Source: Prorocentrum cordatum
Lineage: Eukaryota; Sar; Dinophyceae; Prorocentrales; Prorocentraceae
Assembly (NCBI GenBank): GCA_963575745.1
Contig: CAUYUJ010015760.1
Location: 894,147-958,146, forward strand
Direction: 5' to 3'
Length of the DNA stretch: 64,000 nt
Below, piece by piece: positions 50,136 through 59,775 of this stretch. The notes under the pieces are model-generated. The model did not search any database. It worked only from the letters and a program-made list of their open reading frames with translations, and was not told the origin of the DNA. Position 1 is the first letter of the stretch, and each line of letters starts with the position of its first letter. A program made the translations under genes and the position numbers.

Positions 50136-52016
50136 GACCCAGGACCCAGGACCGAGACCCCTGGAACTTCCTGGAACACTGATTTCGGGCTTCAAGCTAG
50201 TTCGGATCAAGGTCGGCGGCACCTCGTCGTCGTTCACCTCGCACTCCCTCGTGAACTCCAGCACGTCCTGCACGGCGATGGGCTCGATGCGCGCCAAGCC
50301 GCTTTCCGTGCCCTGATCCGACAGCCAGACGGGGACAGAGCCGACAAGTTTGCAGAAGTGGTCGACGGAGGGGCTGAGCAAGAACAACTGGTGCATGATC
50401 GCGTGGAACTTCGCCGAAAGATTCGTCCGCCCAAAGCCCAGCTGCACTGCTGGGGCGACGTGCCTCATGATCTTCTCCTCGATCTTCTTCATGATGAGAG
50501 CTTCGGAGGTCCAGTCGGCGGCGCGCTGCTCTACAGTCATGGTGTTGTTGCGGCGATCCAGGTCGCTTGAAAGCCCGTGCAATGCAACGAGGTTCTGGCG
50601 GCTGATGATGGTCAGAACTGTGTTCTCGTAGTCCCTGCCTCCTTGGGGGCTTGAGTCTGGGATCGGGAACACGACGATACCGTCCACGTCAAGCATGTTC
50701 TGGAATAGATCCCGTGCTGTGAGCATCCAGGCCACGTCGACTCTTCCCCTCATCCGCGACAGAGTCGACTTATGTGGAAACCGCCCCGTGACAGACTCCA
50801 TCTCGAGCGAAACGCAGTACTCGTGAGCAAGCTCAGGCGGGAGCACTGAACGAATTGCCCAAAAGCAAGCCCTCTTCAGATGAGCATCGTTCTTCAGAAA
50901 CTGGGACGCGTTGAACATGTTCACGATCTCAATCGCGTCGTACTTGGACCTCGCCCCGTTTCCTTCTCTTGCTGCCTTGTGGCACAGCATCTTGTCACCA
51001 TGGTGAATCAGCAAAGCCAAATGCATGTGGGCTTGGATTGCGTGGCTCATATTCCCTTGGCCCAAAACATTGATACCGTCATACCAGAGGTCCAAGGGCA
51101 CCTTGAAATTGTTCGCGATCTCGTAGGCTGCACCGGCATTCAAGGTCTTGTACATATCCAAGAACTCTTCAGAGGGCTTGGCGAATCGTTGAGGCGGAAA
51201 TGAATCTTTCAACATAGTCAGCGGTTGTGCTCGATCTCCAGGTCGCGATTTAGGCCACACACTCGCCCATCTTATCTGCGTCGGCCCTAACAGGTTCAGG
51301 TCGCACAGGCTGAACGACGACTCTTGGTGACAACGAACTTGGTGATGTATCATATTCGCCCAACTCCTCGGTAAATGCACTGCGAGGGTTGGCAAGCCGT
51401 CTGTGGAGGTGCCTGCGCGTGAAACCCAATCTGGTACACGTCCACCATGCTGCGTTTCAAGGAGATCGATCATGTGTTCGACTTTCGCACCCGGTAGAAG
51501 CTTGAAGAAGCCCTTGGTCTTCACCTGTTCGAAGGTCTCGTCGATAAAGACGGGCTCGTCATCCCCAAAGGTGATGAAGTTCTTTACTCCGAAGTAGCGC
51601 AGGTGTCCAACATTGCATTCGCCTTCCGATAGGATCGCCCAGAACTTCCTCTGTTCTTCTTCGAACCTGTTCAACTTTCTCATAGCATCCCATATGAATT
51701 TAGCTTTGACGAGCATCACACCTTTGACTTCGACCTTGTCGGCCGTTGGCTCCACGTACTCCGTCGCTTCGTAATCTGACAAGATCGTGCGCAGCGTCGC
51801 CGTCAGTGCCAAACTGTTTGGTTGAATTATGACTCGCTTGGTGCCGCCTTGGCCATCGTCTCTGCCGATGGGCACTCTGACGACGTCTGGCCACGCCAAA
51901 AGCCACATGCCGACTTCGACGTTGGCGTTCATGGAACGGCTCGTCGACAATCTGGCGCTGGCGACGAACTCAAACAGCGTTAGAGGTAGATGCAACCAAC
52001 CAACATCCTTGGACAT
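50106..52016 (-). CDS. Unknown large protein, upstream exon (about 610-636 codons)
   Basis: An open frame from the ATG at 52016; the last ~25 codons (GSSRGLGPGSWVRGRG) are probably intron. The protein begins MSKDVGWLHLPLTLFEFVAS and contains FIWDAMRKLNRFEEEQRKFW, FFKLLPGAKVEHMIDLLE, LCDLNLLGPTQIRWASVWPK, EMESVTGRFPHKSTLSRMRG (a 'F..K.t.~r~r' box), RADWTSEALIMKKIEEKI and, close to the end, VPVWLSDQGTESGLARIEP, an acidic SDxGTE box that could be a catalytic-type acidic motif. With the downstream exon the protein would be about 1,430 residues. The family is unrecognised. No signal peptide. A possible SL-like sequence lies about 55 nt upstream. Confidence 0.62.
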   Translation of the reverse strand: MSKDVGWLHLPLTLFEFVASARLSTSRSMNANVEVGMWLLAWPDVVRVPIGRDDGQGGTKRVIIQPNSLALTATLRTILSDYEATEYVEPTADKVEVKGVMLVKAKFIWDAMRKLNRFEEEQRKFWAILSEGECNVGHLRYFGVKNFITFGDDEPVFIDETFEQVKTKGFFKLLPGAKVEHMIDLLETQHGGRVPDWVSRAGTSTDGLPTLAVHLPRSWANMIHHQVRCHQESSFSLCDLNLLGPTQIRWASVWPKSRPGDRAQPLTMLKDSFPPQRFAKPSEEFLDMYKTLNAGAAYEIANNFKVPLDLWYDGINVLGQGNMSHAIQAHMHLALLIHHGDKMLCHKAAREGNGARSKYDAIEIVNMFNASQFLKNDAHLKRACFWAIRSVLPPELAHEYCVSLEMESVTGRFPHKSTLSRMRGRVDVAWMLTARDLFQNMLDVDGIVVFPIPDSSPQGGRDYENTVLTIISRQNLVALHGLSSDLDRRNNTMTVEQRAADWTSEALIMKKIEEKIMRHVAPAVQLGFGRTNLSAKFHAIMHQLFLLSPSVDHFCKLVGSVPVWLSDQGTESGLARIEPIAVQDVLEFTRECEVNDDEVPPTLIRTSLKPEISVPGSSRGLGPGSWVRGRGMGFGQ

Positions 52017-52070
52017 GAAGGGGCCGAAGCGGCCCTATAAATCGGTTCGCTGCCCTCCACAGCAAATCTA

Positions 52071-52089
52071 TGAGCCCAAACAGGCTCTG
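52071..52089 (-). other. Possible decayed spliced-leader relic
   Basis: On the minus strand this reads CAGAGCCTG-TTTGGGCTCA, resembling the 3' half of the leader (TTTTGGCTCA) if one extra G is allowed. It sits about 55 nt upstream of the ATG at 52016. Weak by itself. Confidence 0.25.
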
Positions 52090-52388
52090 AGGATGGATGC
52101 CGGCATGGACGCGGCGGCGAAGTGGGACCAGAGGGGGAAGAGAAGTAGGAAGAGGACATGGACGATGGTTGCCCCGAGAATCCCCAAACATTCCTACAAC
52201 ATCCGTTTTTGAGCCCAAGACTTGTACCATTGAGAGTTCGAATCCCTAACCTCCACAATCAACACATTTGCCTACCTGGTTTGAAACATCGAGTCCTGAA
52301 CCGCTACAAGAGGCGACATGTATAGTCATTTTGTGCGGGCCCATAGGTGTGGTCCTTTAAAGGGTTCTACTTGGCACCAAACCTCTTC
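52090..52388. other. Boundary region, no gene supported
   Basis: Unique-looking sequence of moderate GC between the minus-strand genes and the decayed retroelement. The element's expected terminal repeats are not found here. Confidence 0.35.
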
Positions 52389-52476
52389 TTAGGACCCCTT
52401 CAACCTCTGGGCCCCCCTAAAACGCTGAAGGCGATAAGAAAACCCTCGTCCAGGAGCCCGAGAGCCGCTGACCCGC

Positions 52477-53050
52477 CTAACACAACACAGCCGGCCAACG
52501 TGCAACTTGCCACCGCGGAGGCACATGCTCGTCGACGCCGCCGCAGTCGGTGATTTCCTTGGCCCGGCAGAGGTAGAGGAAGCCCGTCGCGGGGATCGCC
52601 GAGAAGACCACCGCGTCGAATGCCTCGTCGCTGAGCTCGGTGCCTCTGGCCCCTTTCGGGGGCGCTGGCGCCAGCTCGCCCTTCGGCCGTGCCATCGTGC
52701 GCGGGGCGGCGCCGAGCTTGCGGCCCTCCTTCGGGCTCCCCTTCTGCAGGGGGTCGGCGAGGACCGCGATGCGCTTCCTGCCTGCAAGCGGGTCGCCACC
52801 ACCCGCGCGCACGTGGCCGCCCTGGAACGCGAAGAGGGCGCTGAGGAGGGCGCCGTCACCCCTGCCCAGCCAGCCGATGTAGCCCAGGAAGCGCAGCAGC
52901 TCCGCCCCGCCCTCGCTCACCTGCCGCCGCCTTGTCTCGCTTGAGAGGAGCGGGGAGATGCCACGCCTGGTGCGCCACCACGGCCACTTAGACCAAGCCT
53001 CGCCGTAGTTGGTACGTCTACTGCGGGCCAGCCCACCTGCAAGCTTGCGG
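52477..53050 (-). pseudogene. Tyrosine recombinase domain, C-terminally truncated
   Basis: In the 353-codon frame 53538-52477 the conserved part begins at residue ~165: KLAGGLARSRRTNYGEAWSK (N-terminal core-binding domain), then WWRTRRGISPLLSSETRRR, ELLRFLGYIGWLG, LFAFQGGHVRAGGGDPL, and FLYLCRAKEI (Arg325, candidate first catalytic Arg of the R…HxxR…Y set). The frame ends about 28 residues later, so the His-x-x-Arg and Tyr boxes are missing. The N-terminal ~130 residues of the frame are arginine-rich and probably not real coding sequence. The domain would act in integrating a circular or linear cDNA; this copy cannot. Confidence 0.7.
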
Positions 53051-53695
53051 TGGATCCACTCCTGAAGTTCGCTGAGGACCTGGACGTCCTGCTCCGAGTT
53101 GGCGAGCTTCTCGGGGGCGGAGATCATGGCCACGCCGTGCTGCGGCACCTTCACCTTCCGCGGGGACTGGGCGACCGCTGGCAGCTGCTGCTTTCCCACC
53201 TCACGTGGGGGGACTCGATCCTGGGGGCTGCCGCCTGGGCCCCGCCGGATCATGCTGGCGCCGAGCGCCAATGCCCGGGCGTCGATGCCGCCCCAGGCTT
53301 CGCCCCCATGGCGCCGCCCGGGCTTGGGCGGCTTTCCCCCGCGTCGTGGTCGGGGGGGCCCCCCGCGGACCGCGCGCCAGTGGGCTCGGTGGGCGGGGCC
53401 GAAGCAGCCCTCTCCTCCAGCGTGCGAGCCGCTCCTGCATGCCCCTCTCCTTGGCCTCGGCGTCGCGGTCGCCGCGGGCGCCCGCGCCCGCCTCCTAGTC
53501 GAGAGCTGTTCCGGCCCAGAGCGCCACAGCCCCTGCAAGCCTGGTGCCGGTGTTCCCCGCCACTACCTTCGCGGGCGCTCGGCGGCCTGCTCGCCCCGGC
53601 AGTCGGGCAGGTCCTCGAGCGGGCCGCCGACAGCAAGCCAGGCCTCCTCGAGGGTGGCGCGTCTCACCCGTGGCCCGGGCCCTTGAAGTCGCGCA

Positions 53696-55672
53696 TCAGG
53701 GGTGGAGGCTGCCCCCCCTAGTCGGGGGGGGGGCGGCAGCGGGCCGCCCGTGGTGTAGACGACCTCCCGCGGTCCACGGGTGGCCGACGCCGATGGGTAG
53801 AAAGCGCTCGTCGGCGCGCCGCATCCGTGGGTCGGCCTCGAAGCGATCCCCGAGCAGCCAGACGTCGTGCTCCAGCGTGTTCGGGCGCTGCAGGATGGGG
53901 CCGACCGCCGGCGCGATAGGGCGTTCGAGGTCGAGCGCGTCGAACGTCCACGCTAGCTGTTCGTCGCCCACGTGCCTCGCCCCGAGCAGCGCAGAGCGTC
54001 TTCGCGCAGTCAGCTCGCCAACCTCCGTCGCGAGCTGGTCCTCGATGTTGAGCGTGAAGCCGCGCCCCTGGAGGGCCCGCGCGGCTTCGTCCAGGGGCGT
54101 CTGCCCGGGGGCGTCGAGCGCCGCCCTCTGCGCCCCCAGCTGCGCGGCTTTCGCGGCCGCGGTGGGCGCGCTGCCGCCCGCGGGGTCGGGGCGAAGCGTT
54201 GCCGGCGCGACCCAGGCGGGGCCGCGCTCTGGGGCGGGGTCGACGCCGAGGGGGGCGACTTGGGCCTGGCCTCCTTGCTGCGCCCAGGCCTTGCGGAAGA
54301 AGCCCGCGCCGAGGCCCCAGTCGATGGCGCGGCCTGGGGCGGCGGCCAAGGGTGCTTGCCTGAATCTCCTCATCAGCTTCACCTCTCTCAGCTGCAGCGC
54401 GACCTGGCCGTCCTCGAAGTCACCGCCGAGCAGCCTCGGGGCCCGTCTTCGGGCCCCGTTCGCCGCCAGGTCTGCCCACTCGTCGGAAGCGCCCAGCCCC
54501 TTCAGGCCCAGGTCGCGCATGCGCGCGGCGACCCCGGCTTCCGTGGCCCGTGAACCGAAGTCGGCGGTGGCGTTGTGGCACGTCCTGAAGAAGTGGCCGA
54601 TCGTGGCGAACTTGTGCTTGCACTCGAGGTAGCGGAGGATCCGGGATAGGTGCCGAGCCAGCCGTGGGCAGGGATGGCGTTTCCTGAGCCAGTTGGTGAA
54701 GACCATGCTGTCAGTGGCTAGCAGCCCGACGCGGCCTTCCCGGTAGGGCCCCTGCTTGCCGGCCAAGACAACGTGCGCCATGGCCGCGCCCATGGCCTCC
54801 GCGAGGACCCCCTTGTAGACCCCGAGGTCTTGCCTCAAGTAGACCTTTCCCGTCCAGTCGGCCCCGAACGCGATGTAGCTCGTAGCATCGGTAGTCACCC
54901 AAACGGCCTTGGCCGCCTCCCCCTGCAGTGCCAGCCGCTCGCGGGCGTCCAGGAGCGCGCGCATGGAGGTCGTGAGGCGGGCCGCCCAAACCTCAGGCCT
55001 GGCCGGCAGGAGCATCAGGAGCTCGCAAGTGCCCCAGAGATCCTGCCAGGCCGTCTCCTCCTCACCCGCCTCGACCTTCGGCTCGATGCCCCCGCCGGCG
55101 TACGGGGTGAGGAACGCGTCTGCCGACCGCAGCTCCGCGGCGAGGGCCGGCATGGCAGCCGCCCAGCTCGCCCCCTCTCCCCGCGGGGCCCGCATGTCGC
55201 GCAGGCGCGCGCCCTTGTAGCCACTGTCGCAGCAGGCGTCGCTGAGGAGGTAGGCTCCCTTGAGGAGCCTGGGTTCGGGGGTGGCCACCTGCATCTCCTC
55301 GGTCCGGTACTCGAGCCCCCAGACGATCCTGCGCGTGGAGAAGTAGCCCTCCTGCTGCTTCTTCTCCTGGTTGACCGTGGCCGGACCCAGCAAGCGCCCG
55401 ATGGTGCGCTCAGCTAGGGGTCGCGAGATCCACGGGCGCATTCCCAGGGCGGGCTCCACTGTCACCAGGTCGCCCATCAAGATGTAGGACTGGAAGCGGC
55501 AGGGGCCCTCGGTGGAGGCGTCGGCGGGCGCATGTCGGCTGTGCACCGTGGCCACGCTGTCGCCCCAGGGGGCCCACTCCCCCCGGCCCCCGGCCCAGCC
55601 GAAGGTCAGGGCGAGGGAGACGAGCGTCAGGCCCCCCTCCAGGCCCGCCTCCGCGAAGCGCTGCGCGTGCAC
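53696..55672 (-). pseudogene. RT C-terminal half and RNase H of the second retroelement
   Basis: A 658-codon frame. Residues 20-35 (LALTFGWAGGRGEW) fit RT motif B. SYILMGDLVTVEP (62-74) is at the motif C site where FVDD or YVDD is expected, so the first catalytic Asp is replaced by Gly. LLGPATVNQEKKQQEG and RRIVWGLEY (94-122) fit the thumb. RNase H follows: WVTTDATSYIAFGADW (Asp262), VLAEAMGAAMAHVVLA (acidic helix), LLATDSMVFTNWLR (Asp321), FFRTCHNATADFGSR (Asp371). The RNase H catalytic residues look complete while the RT site does not. The C-terminal ~270 residues link to the recombinase and lack known motifs. Confidence 0.78.
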
Positions 55673-56230
55673 GGCGTAGTCGTCCTCCTCCTTGGCTCGC
55701 GCGCCCGCTGGGCTGGCTCCTGCGGGTGGCGATGCGCGGGCGTCTGGGCGCCATGGGGAGGTCCGCAGCGAACGTGCCGACGTCCGCTGGGTCGACCCAG
55801 AGCAGCTTGAAGGCGCCCCTCACGTCGAGCTTCGAGACGGGGATGGCGATCTTGGGGAGCTTCACGGATCACCAGACGATGTGCCTCGCGAGCTGCCGGT
55901 GGAAAAGCCGCGCTGCCGGCGGATGCCACGTCTTGTCCGTAGTCTCGCTGGCCCGTCGCTGGTCGTGGATCAGCCTCTTCTCGGGCGCGATCGCGCGGTC
56001 AGGGTTCTGCTTGGGCGCGGCCCCCTGCGGTGATGACCTGACCTCGTCTGAGAGACCCCTGCGCCTCTTGGGGATGACGAGGGCGCGGCCCGCGTGGGCG
56101 TCCTTCCAGGATCCCTCGCAGCACTGGTCGAGCGCGTCGGCCGCGCTCGGGCGGGGCTTGCACTCCTCGCGGACCGTGGTGCCGATGTCCCTGGCCGCTA
56201 CGGCCTGCCGGCCTGATCCCACAGGTAGAG
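55673..56230 (-). pseudogene. RT N-terminal half of the second retroelement, stop and frameshift
   Basis: In the frame ending at 55869 the sequence CKPRPSAADALDQCCEGSWK, AGRALVIPKRR, RAIAPEKRLIHDQRRASE fits the RT fingers. It is interrupted by a TGA at 55866-55868, then continues in the same frame with IPVSKLDVRGAFKLLWVDPA (motif A, with the Asp of KLDVRGAFK). After FAADLP the reading must change frame around 55680-55750 to enter the 658-codon frame. Confidence 0.72.
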
Positions 56231-57010
56231 GAGCATGTCCGGGTGGGGGCGGCGGTCCAGGTCGGAGTCGAAGATCCCAGCCAGGTTGTCCAGGCCCAGC
56301 TCCTTGCGCGCACCGAAGAGGGCCCGGGCGCTCTCCCCCGCCCCGCCTGCCGCCTCGACGAGGGCCCCCCCCTCTCGCAGCTGCGCCTTTCCAAACTTCC
56401 TCGGTCCCCGAGGGCTGCGCCCTGACAGGGGCGACGCAATGCTGGGCCATGCGCGTGGCGAGGTCGCGGTGGCCGTTGGAATCGCCTGCTCGCCTTTCCT
56501 CGTGTATCTTCTCTTGTTCCATGCCCCCTTGCTGCTGGGCGCGGTCGGCGGAAAAAGAAAGCAAGGGGGGGGGGGCCTCCCAGCCAACTGGCGGAGCCAG
56601 CTGAGGGCAGAGACCTGCCACTGTCCGACTCTGGTGCTCCGCCTCCTCCTCCACGACAGCCAACTGTGGACCCGCCCGCGCTGCCCCTCCAGCAGCGGCC
56701 CGCTCTCCGCCCGTCGCGCCAGCAGCGGCGCGAGGGCCCGCGGCGCTCAGGGGCCCAACGGGCACCACGGCAGACAACTCCATCATTGCGCCAGCATCGG
56801 CAGCTCCAGCATCGGCAAAACATGGCGACGTCGACCTGCCCCTCGCGCAGTTTACCGCGCGGGTGCAGGCGTAGCCCTGCCCAGCGGGTGCACCTGGGGG
56901 CCGGGTCTTGTCTTCTAACACTCGCGCGCGGCACCGGGACCTCCTCCACCTGCCCCGCGCCCGCCGAGAGGGTCTCTGTGCCGCCGATCTCCGGGTCAAG
57001 GTCAGCCGCC

Positions 57011-58297
57011 TCAAGCTGTCCCTGGGGTCCCGGAGCTCCTTCGCAGTCTCCTGCCGCGCGCTCGCCTGCCGGCGCCGCGCCTGCGAGGATGCCCTGCGTG
57101 AGGTTCTCGACGCACGTCCAGGGAATAGATTTGCGATGCCCGACAGTGGCGGCGGCTAGTGCCCGGCAATGGGACCTCGAGGGGGACGTGCATGCGTTGG
57201 CCGCAGCAACGCTTGGCGATCCAGCGGACAAAGTGCCTCGAGGCCCGAGCCGCGATCCAGGTACGCTTGCGGTAGCGTGCTCCGTCATCCCCATCAGGAC
57301 CATTTCCGTGCTCGCAGAAATCAAAAGGGATGATCGTCACGTCCCTGCGTCGGAGGAGATGGCGCCATCGCTTGGTTTCCCAGATAGCGGGGTAGATGCC
57401 GTCGGGGGCCGGGTTCTCCGCCCAGACGAACTCGCCATGGTCGAGGGCGCGCTTGAAGACCCTCGCGGAGAACTCGGCGATGTCATTGCCCACCTCCTCC
57501 GATGGTAGGAGCGGCGCAACGCCCTCAGGGTGCGCCGCCGTGCGGGCACCGCCGTTGCAGCGCATCCAGGAGCAAAAGCTGGCGCAGACTGGCTCGAGCC
57601 CGATGACGTTCACCTCGCCCTCGTCGATGTCCCGCAGGATTAGGCGCCGCGCGCTCTCGCCCCCCACGTTGTGGTCTTCCCTGGGGCCGGCGCGCCCCAG
57701 CGGATCCTGGCAGTGCTCGACGGGCTCGAGCGCCGCAAGGCCGCGGGGCCTCCAGCCCTGAGTCCAGCGGCCTGATCCTGCCATGATCTCCGGCGCGACG
57801 AGCCGCTCTCCAGGGGCAGTCACCGCGTCAGGGATGTCGTGGTTGGGGCAGTGGTAGTGGCTCCAGGCCTGGAGACCCCAGCCTGCGATGGTCAGCGCGG
57901 TGTCCTCGCCGTAGGCTGTGGGAGGGTCGATGGGCGTGACATCGCCGGCGGCCCGGCCGCCGTCCTGCTGCTTGTTCTGCAGGTACTTGCAGCGCAGGCA
58001 GGTCCTCGGCTGGGGGGCGAACGCTTCGGGCGCCCACTCCTTCGCTTGGTCGAGCGCGGGGGGCTGCCGCCCCAGCTGCTGGCGCGCTGCGCAGGGTCGA
58101 CCAGCAGCGCCTGCTGTTCGGTCTCCAGGCCCACGCGGAACAGCCCCATGTGTTTCTGGTGGATCAGCAGCCAGCATTGCTTCGCATGTGGGCCCGCGGC
58201 GGATCCCGAGACGCTCTCGAAGTTGACGCGGCCCAGCGAGTCGACTCGGACGAAGTCGAGGACCACGTCGCTGAGCCGCTCCAGCGGGAAGGCGCAC
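57011..58297 (-). pseudogene. Methyltransferase-like domain of the second retroelement
   Basis: In this 428-codon frame residues 167-190 (LVAPEIMAGSGRWTQGWRPR) give a SAM-binding-like E-x-x-A-G-S-G. VNVIGLEPVCASFCSWMR (229-246) occupies the catalytic-loop position, VWAENPAPDG (291-300) carries ENP, and IPFDFCEHGN (323-332) with RKRTWIAAR (343-351) complete the order seen in the 15-kb element (LEHP, FDAC). A C-x2-C pair is present at RTCLRCKY (98-105). The order and its location beside the RT support a retroelement-borne DNA methyltransferase-like domain. The frame is open, but its neighbours are broken; whether the enzyme would methylate adenine or cytosine is not decidable from this. Confidence 0.62.
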
Positions 58298-58524
58298 AGG
58301 CTCCGGTAATCCTTGTGGTGCGGGTACAGCACGTCGTGGATGAACCCGCGCACCTCGCGCTCGGCGCGGTCATTCTTCTCGGGGGCTTCCCCGAGGGCCC
58401 TCGTGGCCTCGGAGGCCCCTGCCCGCAGCTCCTCGCGCAGCTCGGAGGCGAGGGAGCGCGCTGCCTCCGGGCTGGGGGCCCACTCCTGGCCTGCTGCTCC
58501 GCCTTCGGGTGGGTCAGCATGCAC
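57892..58524 (-). pseudogene. Gag/linker segment of the second retroelement
   Basis: The frame 58524-57892 contains a plausible folded segment: REVRGFIHDVLYPHHKDYRS, LCAFPLERLSDVVLDFVRV, CWLLIHQKHMGLFRVG. The remainder is shadow of the methyltransferase frame. It lies directly upstream of the methyltransferase domain. No known motif. Confidence 0.4.
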
Positions 58525-58563
58525 TGGCGCTCCTCCAGCTCGTCCTCGGCGAGTTGCAGCGCC

Positions 58564-59403
58564 TCACGTAGACCAGGCGACGGCCGAATCAGTCTTGCGC
58601 GTCGCGAAGGTCAGCGCCGCGAGCAGGAGCTCGCCGCGCCCGCGGCCGTCTCCGTCGGGCCAACACGGCTGCACGACCTCTGCGTAGCCGGGGCCTGGCC
58701 CGATGGAGCCCCCAGCAGCCTTGCGAATCTGGTCGGAGTGATCGCCCGCCTCCTCCGCTGGAGCCGAGGGCCCACTGTGCGCGAGCTCGTCGAGGATCGC
58801 GTCGATGGAGAGCTCCTCGCCCCTGAGGCTCCCGTGCAGGAGCTTTCCTTTGACGTAGGACTGGGGCTGGCGGCTTCCCTGTTCCAACCGCCCTACCTCT
58901 GGGAGGGCCGCGATCTTGGCGATCTGCTCCCGCCGCTCCCCGACCTCTTCTGGGGAGCGGTCGGCTGGGTCCTCGGATGCGACCGCCGCGCCCGGGGTCG
59001 GCAGGTCGACGTCGTTTTCCCGGTCGAAGGCCGGGCCCCCCAGCGTCTCCATGAGCTCACTCTCCGCCGCTGCGGGCGCGAAGGCCGTGAGCTCCTTTGG
59101 GGGGGCCCAGTGGACGCGCCCTTGGGCGTCTGCGAGCCTCTGCGCGGTCTTCCCGCAGCCCCGTCCGTCGTGCTGCTCGCGCCTCGCGATGCCCTCCTTC
59201 ACCTTCGTCGCCGCCTCCTCGCGGGCCGCCTCCTTCAGCTGGTCGATGCGGCCGTCGACCTCGGACGGGGGAATCGGTTTGTCCGTCTTGAGCCCACCGC
59301 GTCTGATGAGCTGGGCTTGGACCGTCCAGCGCTGCTGCTGAAAAGGCCCCCTTGAACGGGCGGCGCGCGCGATTGCTCGCACTCCTGCGCCGATCTCTGG
59401 CAT
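58564..59403 (-). pseudogene. Gag-like segment of the second retroelement
   Basis: A 279-codon frame: RGPFQQQRWTVQAQLIRRGG near the start, then a charged helix (QLKEAAREEAATKVKEG), an acidic/proline-rich linker and a C-terminal segment. Upstream coding-like pieces in other frames (59507-59235 with KKPYCRGAATHRGC; 59848-59576 with GWFEELNWRWRENIKDVYRQ) show that the gag region is interrupted by at least two frame changes. No zinc knuckle of standard spacing. Confidence 0.42.
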
Positions 59404-59775
59404 CCGCGATGGGTTGCAGCTCCCCGGCAGTAGGGCTTCTTGGAGGTTTTGTCGATGGGGGCGTGGGCGACCGAGTCGGAGCTCTCTTTGGGCGGCAAGC
59501 GCTTCACGGCTGGGTAGTCGCGGAACCCAGGAGTGCCGGCGCTGCCACTGGCGCCGCGGGTTTCACTCGGGGCCTTCAGCGCCTTGCGAGTGAGGCGCCA
59601 GGGCGTGCGTCTGTGCTGCCGCTCAAGGTGGGGAAGGATCGTCTTCCTGAACGAGGCCTCCTCCAGATCTCACTTGAAGCAGGTGGGCATGCGCAGGAGC
59701 GGGTTGCCCTCGCTGTCGGGGGAGAGGGCCATGTACTCGATCTGCTCTTGCGCAACCACTCCCTACCTGAGAGCC

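Noticed and set aside
55999-57324. 441-codon minus-strand frame
   Set aside because: Arginine-rich shadow overlapping the RT fingers frame; the frame ending at 55869 carries the recognisable RT residues.
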